Translations under genes and position numbers: made by a program
Notes under the pieces: model-generated
Databases searched by the model: none
The model's input: the letters and a program-made list of their open reading frames with translations, nothing else
What the model was told of the DNA's origin: nothing
NCBI RefSeq assembly: GCF_950295315.1
Contig: NC_080166.1
Span: 96,477,141 to 96,541,140 of the forward strand
Source of the DNA: Erinaceus europaeus
Taxonomy: Eukaryota; Chordata; Mammalia; Eulipotyphla; Erinaceidae
Direction: 5' to 3'
DNA: 64,000 bases
Shown: positions 57,166 through 64,000 of the stretch, one piece after another
Layout of the letters: every line of letters begins with the position of its first letter
How positions within the stretch are numbered: position 1 is the stretch's first letter

Positions 57166-58256
57166 AAGTGTGCACTTTCATTTGTATAACTAATGTAATT
57201 TAACATTACTGTCTCACAGTGTTATCATTTTACCTAGTTTCAATGAAACTATATTTGAAGGTTAACAAAAATTAAAACTTATTAATTTCTTTAATAAGAA
57301 TCATTACTTACTGATATTATTTTGGACACAACTATCTTTAAATATACTCTAAGGAAATTGCTACAATAAATTTCTATTTCTTTAGTGCAACAAAAAAGAC
57401 AATATTTTTATAAAATTTGTTTAATAATCACATCATGCAAACTAAATGAATTTTTAGCTTTAGGACCTTTTATTACTTTGTCATCTTTTTTTTTTTTCAG
57501 CATTGGGTCATTCATTCCAGCTATTGTTCTATTACGGGAATAAAAACTAAGTGACAATAAAAGCCAAACAGTTTTCTTTTTTATCACATAAATAAAGTTT
57601 ACTTCCTGCATCAAATAATGCCCAGAATACTGTCAAAGCATGGATAGAAAGAAAAATAGTACTCACTTCCTCAATAATTATGTAGCTTCATGGTCTTCAG
57701 GTGATGTACATTTGGGATTATTCTGGGAACAAATGAATCAAAACGACAACTGCCGATCAATCAGAATCCTGGAAACTAGGGGAAACCAGCATAATTTAGA
57801 GCTGCTGGAGGCTCCAGTGTTTGCAAAAAATAAATGAAAACTGTGTCTTCTGTTAATTCATTAATGTGTTTAACAAAATAAAAAGCATTTCAATCTTCCC
57901 CAAATTTCTAACGAATGATTCAAACAGCCATTTAGCTGTTTTCTTTTCTTTCCTTTATTTTTTTGTTTGTTTTCTCCATATGAAAAACAAGACATATGAT
58001 TTCAGGGGAAAAAAAAATTAATTTTCTTTTAAGTCCCCCAAACTGGTTTTCTAGTTCATATGACACAAGAAACCAGTTACTATCTGGACTTCTAACTAGT
58101 TCAGAACTAATGAGAACATTGTTCCTTATCAGTGATATAAATAAATCTGCCAAAAAAAATTCAAGCCGGTCTGTCTATTTACCTACTCACCAACCTACCT
58201 GGAGAATAGCATCTCCAAATATCCACAGATGTTCAGAATTAGAGACTAGAATAATT
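57166..58256. other. Repeat-poor unique intronic DNA
   Basis: About 1.1 kb without recognised repeats. Several short open frames show no family resemblance. Confidence 0.5.
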
Positions 58257-58446
58257 CTCTCTTTTTCTTTTTGTTTCCTTATAGAAGCTGAGAGAATTAG
58301 AGAGGAAGAGAGGGAGCCAGAGAGAAAGATACCTGAGTAAATATCCTACCACTTGTGAAGCTTCCTGCCTGCAAGTAGAGACCAGGGATTTGAACCTGGG
58401 TCCTCATGTATGTGTGTGCTCTACTGGGAGCATCACCATGTAGCTC
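58257..58446 (-). mobile_element. SINE, family B, diverged
   Basis: GAGAGAATTAGAGAGGAAGA, CCACTTGTGAAGCTTCCTGC, GGGATTTGAACCTGGGTCC and head GCATCACCATGTAGCTCC. GAATAATT occurs on both sides. Confidence 0.8.
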
Positions 58447-61360
58447 CTGAATAATTTTGTTTTCTCTCTGTTTCTTCTGTTTTAGGAGTCATTTTCACAA
58501 CTGTGTATCATTTTCAAGTTAAAAGGCTATAAAGTAGCAATTTCATAAGCATTGTTACATTCTAGATGCATGATTTCAACACCTAAATAAGTTTTCAACT
58601 GTTGATTGATTTATTTACCCCTTAGCATGAACTATGTTAAACAAAAACTGCAGTATGGCAATCAAGAGATAAAGCATCTACATTAACTGTAGCCAGTGTT
58701 GCCTATTCTAAAGTACATTCTTGAGCTTTGAACAGGCAATCACAATTAACTTGCATATTTTCAGCATTCAAATTTGTACCATTTTTTATTTTGTGTGAAA
58801 GCACTGCTATTGTCAACATCAATAAAGATGTAAACATTGCCTATTGATCAAATAGTTATTTCTCAAGAATTTGTGGTCAAAGTTTGGAAGACAAAGGAAC
58901 ATAATTTTACTTCAAGGACACATAGCAATAGCTGAAAACCCAACTTAAACTAGGATATAGACTTGCCAAATTCACCTTCAAAAGGGGGTACTAGGACATA
59001 GACTTCTTTAACCTCAGTCTGAACTGACTGGATTTCTCAGACTGAAGTAGAAAGTTTTGAATGGCCTATCCAAAAACCTGTAGAGCATGACCATGAGATT
59101 GAGAGCTACAGTCAGGCCACAGGAACAGTGGAACTGTCTTTGTATAAACTCATGTCAACACCATATGGTGGAGTAGGTGATGCTGAAAGAAAAACCAGTT
59201 TTACAGATTTGGATCAACAATCTACTTTGCAATCCACCAGTTGAGAAAATCTGTTCCATCTTATATAAGACATTGTTATTTTGAGTTTCCTGTCTTGAGT
59301 AGAGATACCTAACCCTTAGAAAGTTGGTGGACAAAACCGGAAAATAGTTATGAGAGAAGTAAAAGCTCTTAGCAAGGAAGTAACAGGATTTTTGTTTTGT
59401 TTTGTTTCGTTTTTACCTAGAGATAAAGGAGTACCTGAATAATGACAGATAAGAGAATCAAATGAATTGGGTTTCATTTAAAACTCCCTTTTTGGTCACT
59501 TTTACAAACCACATTAACTAAAACTCTTCCTGATTTATCTCTTTTTTCCTACCAACAGATTGGTAAATTTCCCCACCTCTCTGCTCCCTGACTCTAGTCC
59601 AAACATCTGGTCCTAATAACAATGTATTAGAATTGTGGGTTTCTATGTTTGTCTTCTCTTTAAGGATCTGATTGCTTTGAATGTAGGGACTGGGATTTTG
59701 AATCCCATTGGCTAACAATAAATATTTGTTTAATCATGCACAAAAAATGTATGTTTCATATTTTCTTTGTGGGAAAGTCTTTCTCCAGTTAAGTTGTCTC
59801 AGGTCCTGGGTCCTATTAGCATGGAATTGAAGTGAGGACTGAATAGCAGTGATTCTACATTTCTTCTACACAATAGAACGTTTCTAATTTGTCCAAAGTG
59901 AGGCACTCACCATAACTTTACGCTTGGAATTCTGAAAACTAGATGGGGGCCTGTAGTACTGTTAGGAGGAGAAAATGAAGACATAATTTCTTAGGCAATT
60001 CTTGATGATCAGTAAAAGATTGGGCCACATGGATGCATAAAGTAAAGAGAAATAAAGCATTGTAAAGTGGCTTTCCCTCCATTATGGAATCTCTAATGGA
60101 AATAGCTACCACAGGGATGACTAAAAGCTACATTTATTAACAAACACATGAAATTGTGAAATGATTTGGAATAAAATGGAAGCATGCATTATTTTCATAT
60201 GTGCCTAAGTGCATATTTTCTGCAAGCTCCACAGAGAGGAAAGGAAAAGGCTTGAATTGGTGAATGAATATTTGAAAGCAAAGTTAAACTAGGCTAGAGT
60301 AATAAGAGACCAGATTTTTCTTCTGTTTCAGCACTAGAAAATTATGCAAATAGCTATAGCATTTCCCTAATAAATTCTATTTCCTAAGCCACTGACATGA
60401 TTTGAATATAAAATTGAAAATTATATTTTCCCAAGTTTGTTATTTTATACACATTTTTCCTGATCACAAATTAATAAAGCAAGCTCCTCATACCTCCTTC
60501 CCCCCTGAAAAACTTTTTTATGTGATTAATTCAGCCACTAAATAATACAGTAAAAATATTCATAGATTTTTAAACATGGAGTATTTTTATTTGAAGAAGA
60601 AAACACTTACATAGTTGAGATATGCTATTACACTCTTTCACACTGTAAAAGGGAAACTTTTACAATGGTCTCATAAGATAAGATGGCAATTAACACATGC
60701 TATGAATAGCTATATTGGTATAGTAGGCAGAATTCCTACTCTGAAATTAGTGATCAAGGATAATAAAGGGTCCAAACTCAGGAGATTAAGACTTTTCAAC
60801 ATATTCCAGATGGGTCTGAAAATTTCTTTGTTTTTCTTCAGTGAACATCATAATGAAACATTCTAAACTCAAATCAAGTAAAAGCATAATCTAGTGATGC
60901 CATTAAAGAAGTTATTTGAACACTGTTTTTTCACCTATGTACTTGCACTCTGTCATTGGTCAGATTCCTTAGAAGGAGAGTCTGAGATGCACATCCTTGC
61001 ACATGTGCATGATCATTCAGTGAGAAAGTCACAGAAAGTGTAAGGAAAGGGATAGAGTCAGGATAGTATGGCTTGAGCTGGAAGTTGACTTAAGCCTAAT
61101 AACATATGAATTGACCCACAAGGTATTTTCACCTGAGGCAAAAGCACAACAATTTCTGTTTCCTTATCCAAACAGACAAAATGGTTGTTGGCATGAAACT
61201 CTTATTGGTTGCTCCATTCTTGGAGGCAAATGGCTTTCTCTCTCAGATGCATATGTAGGGATTAAAGTGTCACTTAATTTAGATGGCTCCAGTGACATAC
61301 AGGACACTCTACAGTGAATCATATGGTTAACAACTTTGTGTTTGTTTTAGTTTACCCATT
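58447..61360. other. Longest repeat-poor stretch, unique intronic DNA
   Basis: About 2.9 kb with no SINE or young L1. The part at 60950-61080 (GTCAGATTCCTTAGAAGGAG) faintly recalls an ancient interspersed repeat but could not be assigned. No exon was found. Confidence 0.55.
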
Positions 61361-61376
61361 AAAAAGGGGAGAATTC

Positions 61377-61525
61377 CTCCCTCTCTCTGTCTTCCCATTT
61401 CTCTCTGTCCTATCCAACAATGATGACATCAATAACAACAAAAATAATAACTACAACAACAATAAATAAAAAAACAAGGGCAACAAAAGAGAAAATAAAT
61501 AAATAAATATTAATTTTTTTTTTTT
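61377..61525 (+). mobile_element. SINE, family A, 5'-truncated
   Basis: Only the 3' half: CTCTGTCTTCCCATTTCTC, CCTATCCAACAATGATGAC and an AAATAAATAAATATTAA tail. AAAGGGGAGAATTC (within 61361-61376) and AAAGGGGGAGAATTC (61526-61540) flank it. Confidence 0.9.
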
Positions 61526-61540
61526 AAAGGGGGAGAATTC

Positions 61541-61809
61541 AGGGGGTCAGGCGGTAGCACAGCGGATTAAGTGCACATGGTGCAAAGCGCAAGGACTGGC
61601 TCAAGGATCCCAGTTTGAGCCCCAGGGCTCCCCACCTGCAGGGGTCTTATCTTTCTCTCCCCCTCTCTGTCTTCCCCTCCTTTTTTGATTTCTCACTGTC
61701 CAACAACAATGATATGCAACAAGGGCAACAAAAGGGAAAAGATGGCCTCCAGGAGCAGTGGATTCTTATTGTAGGTACAGAGCCCCAGCAATAACCCTGG
61801 AGGCAAAAA

Positions 61810-61844
<35 letters not shown>

Positions 61845-61858
61845 AAATTTAAAAATGG
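61541..61858 (+). mobile_element. SINE, family H with A-type head, (AAAT)n tail
   Basis: Head GGTCAGGCGGTAGCACAGCG, B box GATCCCAGTTTGAGCCCC, extended module GGCCTCCAGGAGCAGTGGAT and CCCAGCAATAACCCTGGAGG, then (AAAT)n at about 61805-61845. It directly abuts the previous SINE. Confidence 0.92.
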
Positions 61859-62047
61859 GGGGGGAGTATTTGGAATGGTACTGGAACAGGATGACTTGCA
61901 AGATGAATTTTATGAAAGGAGGACTAATATTTTCAGACAAGAGAATCATGCAGTTGTTTTGAACTCCAAACCATTGGCCCAATGGAAAAAGAGCTAGACT
62001 GAGACTAGAAAGGGCATTCTCCAATCTCTCATAAAAGTAGTTGAAGA

Positions 62048-62170
62048 AGGCTGGGGAGACAACATAATGGTTATACAAAGGACTTTCATGTCTAAGGCTG
62101 CAAGGTCTCAGGTTCAATCCCCAGAACTACCATCATCCAGAGCTGAGCAGTGCTCTGGTCAGTCTCCATA

Positions 62171-62172
<2 letters not shown>
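62048..62172 (+). mobile_element. SINE, family C, leading into (CA)n
   Basis: GGCTGGGGAGACAACATAAT, CTCAGGTTCAATCCCCAGAA, GAGCTGAGCAGTGCTCTGGT; the CA repeat follows within a few bases. Confidence 0.85.
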
Positions 62173-62173
<1 letters not shown>

Positions 62174-62238
<65 letters not shown>

Positions 62239-62250
62239 GCACACACACAC
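62174..62250. repeat. Long (CA)n microsatellite
   Basis: About 28 uninterrupted CA units to 62229, a short (TA)n, then a few more CA units. Confidence 0.97.
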
Positions 62251-62978
62251 ATTTTTAAGTAGTTGAAGTTTGTCCCATCCTTCCTATAACTCATTTTTTT
62301 TCAATTGAGGGACCTGGAGTTTAATTTCTAAGTATCTCTCTATTTATCTGTATATATGTATATTTACTCATATAAATATAATCTTTTATACAAATATATG
62401 TACATAAACATATATCTATGTACTAAACAAAGTCACATACATACATATATATGTGTAGACCATTTTTTAAAGATACTGCCAAGATGGAAAAATAAATCCA
62501 TTCATGTCCTCTTCCTATTTAATGTGGTTCAGGTGTGAGGTTCTTCACGGATATATAAAGCCTAGACTGTTTATTTTTAATGTCATAAAACAATACAAAA
62601 TAATAAACTTTGGAGAAGTTCAATACTTATCACACTGCATGAAAGTCACTGTGACAGTATGGTTGCATTTCTGAATGGAGGGTTTGCTGGACTTATTTCC
62701 TTATTTCTTCCTTATTGAGTTACCAGCACTGTTGTATTATGTTAGAGTATAGAATGTATCACTAAAAAACAGTGAGGGAAAATGCTACATTAATTGTGGA
62801 GAATTTGTTTCAGCCTCATTTCTAGTTTCCATAAGCTGACTGCATTCCTTGGCTCTTGGCCCCTTCCTCTGTCTTCAAAGCAAAAGTACTTAAGAAAGTC
62901 TTCTGATTACATTGGATTCACCCAGATGATCCAAGATAATTTCCCTTTGATAAAGTCATCAGATTAGAAACACTATCA
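62251..62978. other. Unique intronic DNA
   Basis: AT-rich with scattered TATATG patches. No exon recognised. Confidence 0.45.
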
Positions 62979-62992
62979 CTATTTATTTATTT

Positions 62993-63209
62993 TTTATTTT
63001 TATAATATATTTTTGACTTTGTAAAATCTTTATTTTTGGAAATTGAGAGGGAAGGTGGGTAATATAGGAAGGGAGAGAGGAAGAGAGACACTTGCAGCCC
63101 TGCTTCACCACTTGCAAAGCTTTCCCTTTGCAAGTGGGGACCAGGGGCTCGAACCTGGGTCCTTGTGCACTGTAACGTGTGCCCAACCAGGTGCACTACC
63201 ACCCAGCCC
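62993..63209 (-). mobile_element. SINE, family B
   Basis: TTTGGAAATTGAGAGGGAAG, CCTGCTTCACCACTTGCAAA, GGGGCTCGAACCTGGGTCC and head CACTACCACCCAGCCCC. CTATTTATTTATT lies on both sides (62979-62991, 63210-63222). Confidence 0.9.
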
Positions 63210-63244
63210 CTATTTATTTATTTATTTATTTATTTATTTATTTG
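63210..63244. repeat. (TTTA)n microsatellite
   Basis: About eight TTTA units expanded from the target-site duplication of the adjacent SINE. Confidence 0.9.
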
Positions 63245-63526
63245 ACATCTCAAAGAGCTTTCCATTCTTTGCCTGCCACCTTTTACAGTTATTACCCAAG
63301 GAAGAAAGCAAACAATAGCACGGTTCAGATGATGTAAACACTTTTTCTTGTGCTTATGCATTTCACTACTTTCCCAGGAATTGACTGGGACCTGTCAAGA
63401 CAGCAGTCCTGGGGAGGGATGAGGCGGGCACTAATGGAGAAGAAGTGCGGTTCAAGCAAAAGTCAAGAAGAATGCAGATATTTTTAACGTTGAACTCCCA
63501 TGCAGTGCTACAAATTACTAGTTTTT

Positions 63527-63784
63527 AAAAATTTATTATTTATTCCCTTTTGTTGCCCTTATTGTTTTATTGTTGTAGTTATGAATGGTGTCGTTGTTGT
63601 TGGATAGGACAGAGAGAAATGGAGAGAGGAGGGGAAGACAAAGAGGGGAAGAGAAAGACAGACACCTGCAGACCTGCTTCACCACCTGTGAAGCAACTCC
63701 CCTGCAGGTGGGGAGCTGGGGGCTCAAACTGGGATCCTTACGCTGGTCCTTGTGATTTGCGCCACCTGTGCTTAATCCACCTCC
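63527..63784 (-). mobile_element. SINE, family A, internal deletion in head
   Basis: TTGGATAGGACAGAGAGAAA, CTGCTTCACCACCTGTGAAG, GGCTCAAACTGGGATCC. Within the head, TGCTTAATCCACCTCCC lacks about 15 bases. CTAGTTTTT at 63518-63526 and 63785-63793 is the duplication. Confidence 0.9.
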
Positions 63785-63793
63785 CTAGTTTTT

Positions 63794-64000
63794 TGTTTTT
63801 TTTCACTACCAGGGCTTCAATAGGGCTTTGAGTCTGTATGACTCCACTCTTTTGTTATTCCTTTTTTTTCAGATAGAGTGAAAGAGAAAAAGGACACATC
63901 AGAACATCTATTCAAGACTCCTAAAGCTCTGTTTTGCATGGTGTTCTCATATGGTGCCTATGGAATCAAATCTGGGACCTCACACATGGAAATGTGTAAG
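63794..64000 (-). mobile_element. SINE, family D/H type, running off the window
   Basis: CACTACCAGGGCTTCAATAG, TGTATGACTCCACTCTTTTG, TTTCAGATAGAGTGAAAGAG and AATCTGGGACCTCACACATG. The head lies beyond the right edge. Confidence 0.7.

Noticed and set aside
57640..57837. Possible exon from a 65-codon frame
   Set aside because: No splice sites at suitable positions and no resemblance to glypican or any other family I recognise.

Overview
This window looks like non-coding vertebrate DNA, specifically intronic sequence from a hedgehog (Erinaceidae, most likely Erinaceus europaeus). It is AT-rich, has no operon-like gene organisation, and is densely packed with LINE-1 copies and tRNA-derived SINEs. 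The commonest SINE has a tRNA-like head starting near GGGAGTCGGGC, a pyrimidine-rich body, an (AAC)n stretch and an (AAAT)n tail. I recognise this SINE set from memory as typical of hedgehog; no database search was possible.

Only one host coding segment can be supported: a 166-bp exon on the minus strand at 5831-5996. It has good splice sites on both sides and encodes a cysteine-rich part of a glypican, best matched by memory to GPC6. GPC6 has very long introns, so a single exon in 64 kb fits. The rest of the window would then be the flanking introns, with the gene transcribed right to left. No promoter, CRISPR array, bona fide tRNA or rRNA gene, or second exon was found.

Layout. 1-5.8 kb: unique DNA, a purine-rich simple repeat, a truncated L1 and several SINEs. 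5.8-6.0 kb: the exon. 6-18 kb: unique intron with SINEs, older L1 pieces, a probable MLT1-type LTR relic (about 15.36-15.52 kb) and a GC-rich LTR-like block (16.87-17.19 kb). About 18.15-24.93 kb: a near full-length plus-strand L1 with a pyrimidine-rich 5'UTR, ORF1, ORF2 (endonuclease and reverse transcriptase) and a 1.2-kb 3'UTR. Its reading frames are broken by stops and frameshifts. 25-27 kb: nested SINEs and a truncated L1. 27-31 kb and 33.5-35.7 kb: the longest repeat-poor stretches. 35.8-57 kb: a dense mosaic of SINEs and 5'-truncated L1s, several with clear target-site duplications (TSDs). 57-61 kb: repeat-poor intron. 61-64 kb: tandem SINEs, a long CA repeat and more SINEs.

SINE labels used here are local descriptions, not database names. 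Family A: GGGAGTCGGGC-type head with AAC/AAAT tail. Family B: GGGGCCGGGTGGTGGC-type head, shorter body, tail CCAATAAATAAA. Family C: short element with a GGGGATTGAACCTGGGAC-type B-box region (seen on the reverse strand). Family D: short element with CAGCACCAAAGCTTCCT. Family H: A- or B-like head plus a 3' extension containing GGAGCAGTGGATTC and CAGCAATAACCCTGGAGG. No undescribed biological system is evident. The most noteworthy points are the glypican exon, the strong antisense bias of L1 copies relative to it, modular SINE chimeras, orphan SINE heads, and the GC-rich LTR-like block.
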